Below, one piece after another: positions 8,476 to 16,772 of a stretch of 29,068 nt of DNA (its first letter is position 1; each line of letters begins with the position of its first letter). Origin of the DNA: JAEUMD01 sp050250815 (GTDB lineage: Bacteria > Pseudomonadota > Alphaproteobacteria > Rhizobiales > Hyphomicrobiaceae). The stretch is from contig JBFWNY010000044.1 of assembly GCA_050250815.1 (NCBI GenBank), positions 1 through 29,068 on the forward strand, read 5' to 3'. The notes under the pieces were generated by a model, which was not told the DNA's origin, did no database searches, and saw nothing but the letters and a program-made list of their open reading frames with translations. Position numbers and translations under genes: made by a program.

Positions 8476-8772
8476 CTAGTCTTTGACTTGGCATATTCCG
8501 TTGCCTCCCCCGGTACGCGTGTATGAGACCAACGGGCTTCCGTCTGGGCCGATGGATAGCGAGACCGTTACGCCGTGCCCCTTTGCTTCGTAATAGTTCT
8601 TGTTTGAAGTGGTGAGGTTTCCCTTGCTGCCGTTGATGAATATTGGCCCACCCTTGTCTGCATGAACTTCGATCCCCTGCGGGCAGACCGCATTGAAGAA
8701 TGGGATGTCAGCGCGCGCGGTTGAGATCGGGCCAACGGCGATGAAGATGCTACCAAATATGAACTTTCGCAT
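8476..8772 (-). CDS. small secreted protein of unknown function
   Basis: The 98-residue product starts with a signal peptide (MRKFIFGSIFIAVGPISTARA) cleaved before DIPFF. The mature part of about 77 residues is beta-rich, with two cysteines (in N-A-V-C-P-Q-G and G-I-C-Q-V) that could form a disulphide near its two ends. I do not recognise a family. The same frame runs open upstream to 9180, but that part is serine/proline-rich with no domain character, so the start at 8772 (or 8784, four residues earlier) is chosen from the signal peptide. No clear ribosome-binding site precedes either start. It lies alone between the CPBP gene and decayed sequence. Confidence 0.55.
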   Translation of the reverse strand: MRKFIFGSIFIAVGPISTARADIPFFNAVCPQGIEVHADKGGPIFINGSKGNLTTSNKNYYEAKGHGVTVSLSIGPDGSPLVSYTRTGGGNGICQVKD

Positions 8773-9004
8773 TGATGGGCCCATGCTTGGAAAGGGCGTC
8801 GCACTTCCAGCAGACGTCTTGCCAGGTATCGAACTCACTGCTGTACCTCCATGTTGCTGGGAGCCAAGTCCTGCAGCCGTATTGCTGTTGTCCAGGCCCG
8901 TACCACCTGAATGCGAACTTCTTATGCCCGGAGGGCGCCCTCCAGGTGAGCAGCGCAAAATCCAATTCCAATGTTTGGCAGTTGCTGGCGTGGACAGCGC
9001 GCTA
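8750..9004 (-). pseudogene. Trp/Cys-rich coding remnant
   Basis: Between a stop at 9004 and one at 8750 the minus strand encodes a peptide of protein-like composition, including K-K-F-A-F-R-W-Y-G-P-G-Q, then Y-G-C-R-T-W-L-P and E-F-D-T-W-Q-D-V-C-W-K-C-D. Spaced Trp and Cys residues of this kind are unlikely by chance in GC-rich DNA. No start codon or ribosome-binding site precedes it except a TTG at 8971. It overlaps the start of the small secreted gene in another frame. The best reading is the tail of a lost or frameshifted gene; I recognise no family. Confidence 0.3.
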
Positions 9005-9260
9005 CTCGAGCGGCTCGGCCGCATACTTGGACAGCCAGCGGAGCGCATTTCGCTAATCGGATAGCCAGAGCGTGTTGAGGACTGTATCCTCTTGGAGGGT
9101 TGGGATAGAGGTGTGTGCACGTCTTGCCATGCGTGCGGCAAAGCGGTGCTGTCCACTGGGGGCCCCATTCGGCTATTCAATATTGGCTCATCGAGTGGCT
9201 GTGAGAGCTTTAGCTCAACTCACTCCGTGAGACCCCGCAGACTGAATGTTGATGGACTGA
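8773..9260. other. intergenic stretch with gene debris
   Basis: Apart from the Trp/Cys-rich remnant on the minus strand, I see no intact gene. Base composition is more even than in flanking genes, and short frames overlap in all registers. The promoter of the patatin-like gene (start at 9261) should be at the right end, about 9190-9250, but no boxes are convincing. Confidence 0.4.
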
Positions 9261-10421
9261 ATGTTTAGGATTATCGCGATTGTTTTGGCATTTGGCCTGT
9301 CGGCGTGCGCGACCTCCATCCGCCCCGATGGTAGCGCCATAGCGACGTCGCAGACATTCGGGTCGATCCCTCTTTTCGGTGCCGAGGAGAAGCCGCTCAT
9401 CCCGCCTCCGGGAGCGACGATTGCCGGCGAACAAGTGCCCTTTGCAGCCCGAACCAAGGAGCTGCATGTACTGGTGATTTCTGGAGGTGGTTCCGACGGC
9501 GCATTCGGTGCCGGCGTGCTGAGTGGGTGGTCGGCGAGCGGAAAGCGGCCGACGTTCAATATTGTCACCGGCGTTTCCACGGGCGCCCTGATCGCGAACT
9601 TTGCTTTTCTCGGCCCGACCTGGGACCATGAGTTGGCCCGCTTCTACACCCAGATTAGACAGGAGCAGATCTATTCCGATAACGGCATCTTTGGGCTCGC
9701 CCAGGAAAGCCTCTATGACACGACCCCTTTCCGTAAACTGGTCGAAAAGGTCGTGAACGAACGTCTGCTGGATGCGATCGCCGCCGAGCATAATTTGGGA
9801 CGGCGTCTCTACGTCGCGACGACGGATCTAGATTCGGGTACGGTCGTTGTCTGGGACATGGGCGGCATTGCCGCCAGCGGCCATCCCAGCAGGGTCGAAA
9901 CCTATCGTGATGTCTTGGTCGCCTCCGCTGCATTCCCAGGGTTTTTCAAACCCGTCTACGTGCGGCATAGCGATTCTTCAGGCAAGGCCCGCATGCATGT
10001 CGACGGCGGTGTAAAGGCCCCCATTCTGCTGCGCTCGTTCATGGTGGAGGGGAAGCAGAAGAAGAAGACCGTCTACCTGCTCATCAACGGCAAGCTGTCG
10101 CTCAAAGCGTCAGACAGCACACCGGTGCCGGCGACGGTGCTCGATATTTCCAAGCGATCGATCGCAGAGCTCATGCGCGGCCTAACCTACAAAACAATAT
10201 ATCAGGCCTACGTAACGACTCGGCAAGCTAACGGTCAGTTTCGCATCCTGCCTGTCCCGGACGATGCGCAGGATATCTCAGATGGTCTTCGCTTCCGGCC
10301 CGCAGAAATGCGCCGGCTGTTCGAGACCGGACGTCAGGTCGGGCTGGATCCCTCGAACTGGCAGAAGGAGCCGCCACGACTTGAGCCGCTGGAGCGCATT
10401 GAGGCCAATGCCAAGAAGTAG
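9261..10421 (+). CDS. patatin-like phospholipase, lipoprotein
   Basis: The 386-residue protein starts with a lipoprotein signal (MFRIIAIVLAFGLSAC, Cys16 in lipobox LSAC), so it should be membrane-anchored on the periplasmic side. The patatin fold is complete in its motifs: the oxyanion-hole glycines GGGSDGAFG (residues 75-83), the nucleophile elbow GVSTG with Ser106, and the catalytic Asp248 in V-D-G-G. It would hydrolyse acyl chains of lipids using the Ser-Asp dyad. The L,D-transpeptidase gene follows 46 nt downstream on the same strand, so the two may be co-transcribed as a cell-envelope pair. The natural substrate is not known. Confidence 0.85.
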   Translation: MFRIIAIVLAFGLSACATSIRPDGSAIATSQTFGSIPLFGAEEKPLIPPPGATIAGEQVPFAARTKELHVLVISGGGSDGAFGAGVLSGWSASGKRPTFNIVTGVSTGALIANFAFLGPTWDHELARFYTQIRQEQIYSDNGIFGLAQESLYDTTPFRKLVEKVVNERLLDAIAAEHNLGRRLYVATTDLDSGTVVVWDMGGIAASGHPSRVETYRDVLVASAAFPGFFKPVYVRHSDSSGKARMHVDGGVKAPILLRSFMVEGKQKKKTVYLLINGKLSLKASDSTPVPATVLDISKRSIAELMRGLTYKTIYQAYVTTRQANGQFRILPVPDDAQDISDGLRFRPAEMRRLFETGRQVGLDPSNWQKEPPRLEPLERIEANAKK

Positions 10422-10467
10422 TGCAGGGGCGTCAGCAATACCGGTTGGGAAATGCGTCCATTGGCGC

Positions 10468-12189
10468 ATGGAATTCCTCCAAAGTCCTTCGGCATGGATC
10501 CGAAGCGTGCGCGTCGTTGTGTCTTCTCTCTTTCGAACGGTAGCTGGCGTCGGCGTTGCTTTAGGGTTGCTCTCGGCGGCGTTGTCCTTGGCAATCGCCC
10601 CGGCCGTCCACGCCCAGCAGTCGAATACATCTTCCGGAACACAGGTCTCCCGAGACATCATCCTGCAACGTCTGGCTGATCCAGAATCGCTCGGCTTTCA
10701 GGTGCGGCAGCGGGCAAAGTCGCTGACGCGCTACTATTCCGACCCGGCAAGCAGGATGCTTTGGGAGGACCAGGAGCGGTCGGACCAATTCTTGAGACGC
10801 CTGCGCAATGCAGATCAAGACGGACTGGATCCGTCGGACTACCCAATCGATGTGCTCGTCGACGCAAAGAAGTTGAACCGGTTCGCGCTTTCCGGCGAAG
10901 CACAGCTCCGGCAAGGCGCAGATGCCGAACTCTACTGGTCGTCGATCTTCCTGAAGTATGCGGCCGATTTGAAGGTCGGTCGCTTTCTGCCGACAAAGAT
11001 CGAGCCTCAGCTGTATTGGCAGCAGAAATCAATCGACATGGTCTCGGCGCTAAACCTGCTGGCAGCGCTGGGGAGCATCGATGACTTCTTCAATGCCTGG
11101 CAGCCTCAGATCCCTGACTACCGCTCTCTAAGGCTGGCGCTCGCCGAATATCGTGCGATTGCCGCGAAGGGGGGATGGCCGGCCGTTCCCGTGGCCGACG
11201 TCCTGAAGCCTGGAGCACGCAGTCCGAACGTTCCGGCGCTTCGCAACAGACTGAGCGTGACCGAGGATGCACCGCTTGCCGCGCCGGCTGGCGAAGAGGA
11301 TCTTTATGGCGACGATCTAGTTGCATCGGTCCAGCGATTCCAGCACCGTCATGGATTGGATGACGACGGCATCATCGGCAATCAGACCTACTTGCAGCTC
11401 AACATCCCCGTAGATGATCGCATCCGTCAGATCGTCATGAATATGGAACGATGGCGCTGGATGCCGGAGGATCTCGGTAAGCACTACATCATCGTCAACA
11501 TCGCGGGATACGAGCTACGCCGGGTGCAGGCGACAAAATTGGTGGAGCGTATGCGGGTCGTGGTGGGGCAGCCTTACCATCAGACGCCCGTCTTCTCTGA
11601 GACCATGACCTATGTGGAGCTGAACCCATATTGGAACGTGCCCTATTCCATCGCTGTCAACGAGATGTTGCCGAAGCTGCAAGGTCGCGCCGGCAGCCTG
11701 ATGGCGCAAGGGTATGAGGCCGTCGTCAACGACAAACCCGTGGCGCTGACCTCCATTGACTGGCGACAATATTCCAAGGGCCACTTTCCGGTCCAATTGC
11801 GGCAGCGCCCTGGTTCGACGAACGCGCTCGGATACGTGAAGTTCATGTTTCCCAACCGCTTCAATGTCTACATGCACGATACGCCATCGCGATCATTGTT
11901 CGGCGAGACGACGCGTGCCTTCTCCCACGGCTGCATCCGCCTTGCCCGTCCGATCGACATGGCTGAGCAGGTTCTCGGCACGGTTGAGGGATGGGACCGG
12001 GGTAGGATCGAGAAAGTGCTCGCCGCCAAGCAAAGGACGGTTGTTTCGCTGAGTTCGCCGATACAGGTGCACATCACCTATGCCACGGCCTGGCGCGATG
12101 CCGGTGGCGACATCCAGTTCCGCCCCGACATCTATCAACGGGACACCCGGCTCTATGCGGCACTGTTCGGCAAGAAGTATCCCTATTGA
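10468..12189 (+). CDS. L,D-transpeptidase of the YcbB/LdtD type
   Basis: The product of about 573 residues has an N-terminal hydrophobic segment (roughly residues 18-50, ending A-P-A-V-H-A) acting as signal peptide or anchor. A YcbB-like N-terminal domain follows, then a peptidoglycan-binding motif (S-V-Q-R-F-Q-H-R-H-G-L) and a YkuD catalytic domain. The catalytic core is the YMHDTPSRSLF histidine segment and SHGCIRLARP, with the nucleophile at Cys489. It makes 3-3 cross-links in peptidoglycan, or attaches proteins to it, in the periplasm. The start at 10468 is chosen because the signal sequence follows it and the upstream gene ends at 10421. The frame is open back to 10264 but overlaps the patatin gene without protein character. 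Confidence 0.85.
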   Translation: MEFLQSPSAWIRSVRVVVSSLFRTVAGVGVALGLLSAALSLAIAPAVHAQQSNTSSGTQVSRDIILQRLADPESLGFQVRQRAKSLTRYYSDPASRMLWEDQERSDQFLRRLRNADQDGLDPSDYPIDVLVDAKKLNRFALSGEAQLRQGADAELYWSSIFLKYAADLKVGRFLPTKIEPQLYWQQKSIDMVSALNLLAALGSIDDFFNAWQPQIPDYRSLRLALAEYRAIAAKGGWPAVPVADVLKPGARSPNVPALRNRLSVTEDAPLAAPAGEEDLYGDDLVASVQRFQHRHGLDDDGIIGNQTYLQLNIPVDDRIRQIVMNMERWRWMPEDLGKHYIIVNIAGYELRRVQATKLVERMRVVVGQPYHQTPVFSETMTYVELNPYWNVPYSIAVNEMLPKLQGRAGSLMAQGYEAVVNDKPVALTSIDWRQYSKGHFPVQLRQRPGSTNALGYVKFMFPNRFNVYMHDTPSRSLFGETTRAFSHGCIRLARPIDMAEQVLGTVEGWDRGRIEKVLAAKQRTVVSLSSPIQVHITYATAWRDAGGDIQFRPDIYQRDTRLYAALFGKKYPY

Positions 12190-12471
12190 CGCCGATTCCG
12201 ATGAGAGTCGGGTCTCATGTCAACGTCCTCGAACTCGGCACCGAGACTATCCATGGACTTGAACTGAAGAACATCATCGCAACCGGACTAGCTGCCTTTG
12301 TCGGCGGACTAGGCGAGCACGCCGACAAAGAACGCCGGCCGCAGGTGGACATGAGGGAGGCCGAGAGTGCATCCCCTGAAGGCAGCGGGCCATGCTGCTG
12401 CCTTCACCGCCATTCAGGTGACGCCATTTTTTTGTAGTCTCGTTCGCACAAATCCATGTTTGGGGACTTGG

Positions 12472-13833
12472 TTACTTTGTGCGCGTGCCTCGCGACGAGC
12501 GCTGCTTTTGGGCTTTCCTGGACGCTGCCTTCGGCTTGGCGGAAGCCTTTCCTTTCGCAGACGTCTTCTTCTTTGCACCTTTCTTGGGGGCAGCGGCCTT
12601 TTTCGGGGACGCCGGCGCAATGCGCTCGCCGATCAGCTTCGCCGACTTCTTCGCAAGGCCTGCGGCATCGGCATGACGGGACCAGTCTGCGACGGCGCTC
12701 CTGACCTCATCCAGAATGGCCTCACCGTGCCTGAGATCATGCTTTTTCGCGAGCGCGCCGAGATGCTCGAGCCCCGGCGCGCGTCCCTCGCCCATCACCA
12801 TCATGGTCTGCTCGCCGCCGGGACCCATGGAGAACGTGAGATCGTAGGCCGGTGCGAGTGACCACGCAGCGCCCGCATCATCGAGCAGGAACGAGACGTT
12901 CTTCGCGTGGTCGTCCCGGTTATGCGCGAGGACGTTGAAGCAGGCGAGCCGGAACGCGCGTTCGACTTCCGTGATGTCTCGCGTCAACAGATGCGTCGCC
13001 TTGAGAAAACCGTCGTAGTCGACCGACGACATCCGGTGATCTGCGTGCAGCAAGCCCGAGAGCGAGTGCATGTGAATGCGCCGGTCCTCGTCGCGGTCGA
13101 AGCGGCGAACCCCGAAATACCGCTTCCTCTTGGCCGTAAAGAGGTGCGTCTCCGGCATGACGATGCCAGCGGCACGGGCCATCAGGCTGTAGGCATATTC
13201 GATGGCTCCGATCGCGCCGTCGTCACCCGTCGAAGGGAACTTGATCATCCAATGGGCATAGCCTGCCGGCAAAGTCGCGGGACCATGGATGATCTGCCGC
13301 TTATCGGCACTGACCTGCGCCACGACCTTGGGACGCGCGCCAGCAGACGCGCCGTTGAGCTTGAGGAGGCGTTCGATGACGGGCCCCTCCTCTCCCTTGA
13401 GAACGGTTGCCGCATCGCGGGCGATGCTCTCGAGCTCCAACACGACGGGGGCATCCTTACGGTCACTCAGACCCGGCTCGTAGCTGAGCGCCCCCATGCC
13501 TTCCCGTCCGACATGCGCGAGACGATCGAGCGGGGTCAGCTCCTGCCGTGCGACGCCGATGCGCTCGACGGCACGGTCGAGCAGCAACCGTCCCCAACCA
13601 TCGGGCAAGCTGTCATTGAAGACGCCGAACAGTCCGTCGAATACCGTGCCGTCATTCGTGATGACGCCGGAGCGCAATGGAAGGCGGAAGGGAGAGATCT
13701 CGAGGCCCCCAGCCACGAACGCAGGATCATATTCGAACAGGATCTGCCGCTGCTGCGCGGCAAGACGCCCGACTTTGCGGCGCGTGCGTCCGTCGAGAAA
13801 CACATTGAGGAGCGTCGTAGGCCGGTGCTTCAC
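12472..13833 (-). CDS. hipA: HipA-type kinase toxin with a lysine/alanine-rich C-terminal tail
   Basis: The 453-residue protein has the HipA N1 domain (about 1-110), a glycine-rich ATP loop N-G-A-S-A-G-A-R-P-K (160-169), and the catalytic motif H-N-R-D-D-H-A-K-N (304-312). The metal-binding D331 lies in A-P-A-Y-D-L. HipA kinases phosphorylate targets such as glutamyl-tRNA synthetase and cause growth arrest. From about residue 409 a tail of some 45 residues is almost only Lys, Ala, Ser, Pro and Arg (for example PKKAAAPKKGAKKKTSAKGK), resembling histone H1-like or HU-tail sequences; this is unusual for HipA. The start overlaps the hipB stop (ATGA), so translation is coupled. Together they form a toxin-antitoxin pair. 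Confidence 0.88.
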   Translation of the reverse strand: MKHRPTTLLNVFLDGRTRRKVGRLAAQQRQILFEYDPAFVAGGLEISPFRLPLRSGVITNDGTVFDGLFGVFNDSLPDGWGRLLLDRAVERIGVARQELTPLDRLAHVGREGMGALSYEPGLSDRKDAPVVLELESIARDAATVLKGEEGPVIERLLKLNGASAGARPKVVAQVSADKRQIIHGPATLPAGYAHWMIKFPSTGDDGAIGAIEYAYSLMARAAGIVMPETHLFTAKRKRYFGVRRFDRDEDRRIHMHSLSGLLHADHRMSSVDYDGFLKATHLLTRDITEVERAFRLACFNVLAHNRDDHAKNVSFLLDDAGAAWSLAPAYDLTFSMGPGGEQTMMVMGEGRAPGLEHLGALAKKHDLRHGEAILDEVRSAVADWSRHADAAGLAKKSAKLIGERIAPASPKKAAAPKKGAKKKTSAKGKASAKPKAASRKAQKQRSSRGTRTK

Positions 13834-14141
13834 GTGATCCGCCCTTTCTTGCGCGGGGTTCGGGCCGCGAGCACCTCATCGAGCGAGCGGTTCGCGAGCG
13901 CGGGTGCATCCTCCGCGCCGAGCTTGTCGAAGTCGCCGAGAAATTCGAGCACGAGCGCGATCTTGAGCAGCGAATCGAACGCGATGAGGCCCGTCGTCTC
14001 GAACCGCTTGAGCGATCCGAGTGTCACCCCGGACCGCCTGGCGAGCCCAGCCTGCGTAAGGCGCATGGCCAGGCGCCGCCGCTTGAACCGGTCGCGGACC
14101 TCGAGTAGAACGTCGGATGCCGACCTGAGCATTAGAGCCAA
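13830..14141 (-). CDS. hipB: HipB-type HTH antitoxin
   Basis: The protein is about 103 residues with an XRE helix-turn-helix at roughly 17-60 (R-L-T-Q-A-G-L-A-R-R-S-G-V, then G-S-L-K-R-F-E). It ends in a basic tail. The 4-nt overlap with hipA fits an antitoxin-toxin operon. The start is probably a TTG at 14141-14139, since AAAGGA lies seven bases before it; the next ATG at 14132 would be 16 nt from that site. As in other HipB proteins it should bind and neutralise HipA and repress the operon by binding the AT-rich sequence just upstream. The start uncertainty is three residues. Confidence 0.82.
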   Translation of the reverse strand: MALMLRSASDVLLEVRDRFKRRRLAMRLTQAGLARRSGVTLGSLKRFETTGLIAFDSLLKIALVLEFLGDFDKLGAEDAPALANRSLDEVLAARTPRKKGRIT

Positions 14142-14200
14142 TATATTATCCTTTCACGCGAATAAATGACATGAATATATATTATATTAGCCAGTAAAAA
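14140..14200 (-). promoter_or_regulatory. AT-rich hipBA promoter/operator region with a repeated 9-mer
   Basis: About 60 bases are strikingly AT-rich compared with the surroundings. ATATATTAT occurs at 14141-14149, overlapping the hipB start and ribosome-binding site, and again at 14177-14185, 36 nt away in the same orientation. TTTACT-like and TATAAT-like elements can be drawn on the minus strand but not uniquely. Repeated sites spaced by a few helical turns suit HipB autoregulation; that is inference. Confidence 0.45.
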
Positions 14201-14476
14201 ATGGCAAGTTCAGCGTGGCCGGCGGCGTATGGAGGCCCGTCAGCTCGCGAATTTCCCGTAGTGCCAGCGCGCGACCTCGGCCGAACGTGGCGAGTAGGGA
14301 TCGCCGCCCGGTGCATGAACCCGCCGAACCAGAACGGATCGAGTTCGATATCGAAGGCCTGAGCCTCATCTCTTACCTGCCGGTAGAGCGCACCGTGTGT
14401 CGCACCACAAACCGGATTCGGTGTGTGCCAGTCAGGATTGGATTTTAGAAAGAATTCTCTAACTGTTTGATTTAAT
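14190..14476 (-). pseudogene. decayed coding remnant next to the attachment site
   Basis: On the minus strand, about 14410-14290 reads as protein-like sequence without stops: H-G-A-L-Y-R-Q-V-R-D-E-A-Q-A-F-D-I, then D-P-F-W-F-G-G-F-M-H-R. The character then shifts to another frame (A-L-A-L-R-E-I-R-E-L-T-G-L-H at about 14270-14230). No start codon or intact end fits. I take it as a frameshifted fragment of an unknown gene, stranded between hipBA and the element boundary. The rest of this stretch up to the tRNA fragment shows nothing. Confidence 0.3.
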
Positions 14477-14521
14477 TGGTGGAGCCGAGGGGAATCGAAC
14501 CCCTGACCTCTGCAGTGCGAT
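14477..14521 (-). other. attL: attachment site: 3' half of tRNA-Ala(CGC)
   Basis: The minus strand carries the last 45 nt of a tRNA: the anticodon-loop bases ATCGCAC, the 3' anticodon strand TGCAG, variable AGGTC, a perfect T-arm (AGGGG/CCCCT around TTCGATT), the acceptor strand CGGCTCC, and A-CCA. The loop bases give anticodon CGC, so tRNA-Ala. The matching 5' half is absent: homology stops in the anticodon loop at 14521. An integrase gene starts 172 nt to the right. This is the typical left-over 3' fragment made when an element inserts into a tRNA gene, so it marks one end of the element. The intact tRNA should lie at the other end, outside the window. Confidence 0.85.
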
Positions 14522-14693
14522 CGATTCCAGGCAGGTTTTCGAGTGTCCTGTCATGTTCTTCGTGGTTCACAATAACACTCTGATAATACACATATTATTT
14601 AGATCGTCTGTCGAACTTCCGCCATCATGAGGAGGCATCAGGGAATGCATTTCAGCGTGAACGCTGCGTGAACGGCAGCCTACGGAATGACCG

Positions 14694-15980
14694 ATGCCGA
14701 CCCTCAAAGCCAATCACCGCCAGATCATGGCGGCAAAGCCGATCGACGGCCGCAAGACCCGCTACCGCATCGAAGGCGAACCGGGGCTGTGGCTATACGT
14801 GAGCCCAACCGGCACCCGCACCTGGTACGCGCGCTATCAGGTCGGGTCAGGGCCTTCGCGCACCGAGCGGTGGTTCCGCATCGGCGATGCCAGAGCGACG
14901 CCGCTTGCCGTTGCCGCCAAGCGTGCGCAGGAAGTCTCGACGGCCGTCAACGTCGACGAGCGCGATCCGCATGGCGAACGCGATGCGAAGCGAACCAAAG
15001 AGCTGACCTTCGGCGATGTGTTCGACGACTGGTACAGGCGACACGCCAGGCCCAAGCTCGCGCGCCACGAAACCGACATGACGCACTACCGCAATCATGT
15101 TGCCGGCGAGTTTGCGAAGATGCGCATCGCCGATCTAAAGCGCATCGAGATCGCACGCTATCGCGACAAGGTTGCCGCGAAGGCGTCGCCACTCGTTTCG
15201 AACGAAGTGCTGATGCTCATCAACCGCGTGCTCTATTGGGCGATGGATGAAGGATTGATCGATGCCAATCCGGCCGCGCGCCTGCGCCGGGCCGGCAAGC
15301 GCAAGCCGCGCGAGCGCGTTCTGAACCACGCCGGCATCGTCGCGTTCTGGCGCGCACTCGACGCCATGGAGACGATGACCGGCGCGCATATGGCCCGCGC
15401 CGAGAAGGGCCGCATGCTCTCGCCAGCGACGCGATCCATCCTGCGGCTGCTGCTCCTGACCGGGCAGCGCCGGAGCGAAGTCGTGGAGGCGAGAAAGTCA
15501 GAGCTTGAGTTGGATGGCCCGGAGCCTGTGTGGACGATCCCGGGCGAGCGCACCAAGAACGGATTGCTTCACCGCCTGCCACTATGCCCTCTCTCACGCG
15601 CAGAACTGGCCAAAGCGGTCGGAGCCAGTCCAAGCAAGAGTCTATTTGTCTTCCCCTCGCCCGAAGATCATAAGCTGCCGATCTCAGCGAACGCCGTTAC
15701 CCGTGCAATGGCGCGGCTGATTACGCAGCTGAGAATCCCAACCGTCTCTCCGCATGATCTGCGTCGCACCGTCGGCACGGAGCTGGCGCGGCTTGGCCTG
15801 CCCGTGCATGTGCGCTCGCTCGTCCTCAATCATTCACCGATGAGCCGTGGCATCACCGAAGCTGTCTACAATCGCTACGCCTACGACAAAGAGAAGCGCG
15901 AGGCGCTTGCCGCATGGGAAGCAGAGCTAACGCGGCTGCTTGCGCGGATGCAGAATCCTGCACGGGAGGCGGCCGAGTAG
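14694..15980 (+). CDS. int: tyrosine recombinase (P4-type phage/island integrase)
   Basis: The 428-residue integrase has an N-terminal arm-binding region (Y-R-I-E-G-E-P-G-L-W-L-Y-V, W-Y-A-R-Y), a core-binding domain and a catalytic domain. Catalytic residues appear in order: Arg in T-G-Q-R-R-S-E-V, Lys in R-T-K-N-G, His-x-x-Arg in S-P-H-D-L-R-R-T, His in L-N-H-S-P, and the Tyr nucleophile in V-Y-N-R-Y. It would cut and rejoin the attachment site in tRNA-Ala next to it. It points away from the tRNA fragment, into the element. The start is the ATG at 14694 with only a weak ribosome-binding site. Confidence 0.92.
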   Translation: MPTLKANHRQIMAAKPIDGRKTRYRIEGEPGLWLYVSPTGTRTWYARYQVGSGPSRTERWFRIGDARATPLAVAAKRAQEVSTAVNVDERDPHGERDAKRTKELTFGDVFDDWYRRHARPKLARHETDMTHYRNHVAGEFAKMRIADLKRIEIARYRDKVAAKASPLVSNEVLMLINRVLYWAMDEGLIDANPAARLRRAGKRKPRERVLNHAGIVAFWRALDAMETMTGAHMARAEKGRMLSPATRSILRLLLLTGQRRSEVVEARKSELELDGPEPVWTIPGERTKNGLLHRLPLCPLSRAELAKAVGASPSKSLFVFPSPEDHKLPISANAVTRAMARLITQLRIPTVSPHDLRRTVGTELARLGLPVHVRSLVLNHSPMSRGITEAVYNRYAYDKEKREALAAWEAELTRLLARMQNPAREAAE

Positions 15981-16079
15981 CGGTCAATTGTCTTGTAAAA
16001 CTACCGGCTTCGCAATTTACATCCGGTGCTTCTCGTGCGATCAAGCGCTACAGAGTGCAGCTTCCAGCCATGGTTGCCG

Positions 16080-16640
16080 ATGAGCAAGCGCAGGCAATCC
16101 TCGACAAGCGATACGCCACAGCCTCGGTCGGTTTCGGCGCCGATACCGAATGACGACTTCCGCGACGCCGAAGATGCCGGCTGGCCAGGGGGCCACGATC
16201 AGCGCGCCGCGAACCGGATACAGATGCGCTCGTCCGCGCTCTACCGCGAGGCAGCACTGGCGCTCGATCGCATCGAGACCAAGCACGAACTGTCTATGCC
16301 GGAGCGTATTGCTTTGCGCGAGGCGCTTGCCGAGCACGCGCGCGCCTTTCACGCAACCGGCGGCAATGATCCCAATCCGTACCTGCCGACCGAGACTCCC
16401 GAGCGTTGGTCGGAGCGCGATGGCCGCAAGGAAAACCCCATTGCCTTCATCCGCCGCGTCTATGCGGAGTGGCTCAATCGCGGCCTGACCCGGGCCCACC
16501 TGCTTACGATCGACCGGCCGCTCTACACCGCGCTCGCCGTGTGGATGCACCGACATCCCGACGACGAGTTTCCCGAACTTGCGCCCTCGCAGGACGAGCT
16601 ATTCACACGGCGCGAGCAGAAATCGTCGAACGACAAGTAA
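16080..16640 (+). CDS. unknown protein of the integration module
   Basis: The 186-residue product has no family I recognise. It has a polar, probably disordered N-terminus (about 45 residues), then a helical region (A-L-Y-R-E-A-A-L-A-L-D-R-I, then E-R-I-A-L-R-E-A-L-A-E-H-A-R-A-F). It ends in a C-terminal part with F-I-R-R-V-Y-A-E-W-L and L-A-V-W-M-H-R-H-P-D-D. Position between an integrase and an AlpA-type regulator is typical for small accessory genes of integrative elements. The start is uncertain: an in-frame GTG lies at 16026 and an ATG at 16224, and none has a good ribosome-binding site. Confidence 0.55.
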   Translation: MSKRRQSSTSDTPQPRSVSAPIPNDDFRDAEDAGWPGGHDQRAANRIQMRSSALYREAALALDRIETKHELSMPERIALREALAEHARAFHATGGNDPNPYLPTETPERWSERDGRKENPIAFIRRVYAEWLNRGLTRAHLLTIDRPLYTALAVWMHRHPDDEFPELAPSQDELFTRREQKSSNDK

Positions 16641-16772
16641 AATACGGTAGCGTCGTTTTACATATAATGCTATGGTTATCGACATCGGCCTAGTGGTCGA
16701 TGTGTCCTGCAGGCGTTCCCCCAAATGTTTCCAAATTCGCTGCGCGCTCTCCGGCGCGCAAGGAGCCCCGCC

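Noticed and set aside
8773..9180. Extended open frame in front of the small secreted gene
   Set aside because: The upstream part is Ser/Pro/Gly-rich with no domain, and a clear signal peptide begins at 8772.
10264..10467. Longer start for the L,D-transpeptidase, overlapping the patatin gene
   Set aside because: The extra 68 residues are basic and without domain character, and would precede the signal peptide.
12472..14140. Long rightward open frames opposite hipA
   Set aside because: These plus-strand frames mirror HipA codons in GC-rich DNA; they lack motifs, while the minus strand has a complete HipA kinase.
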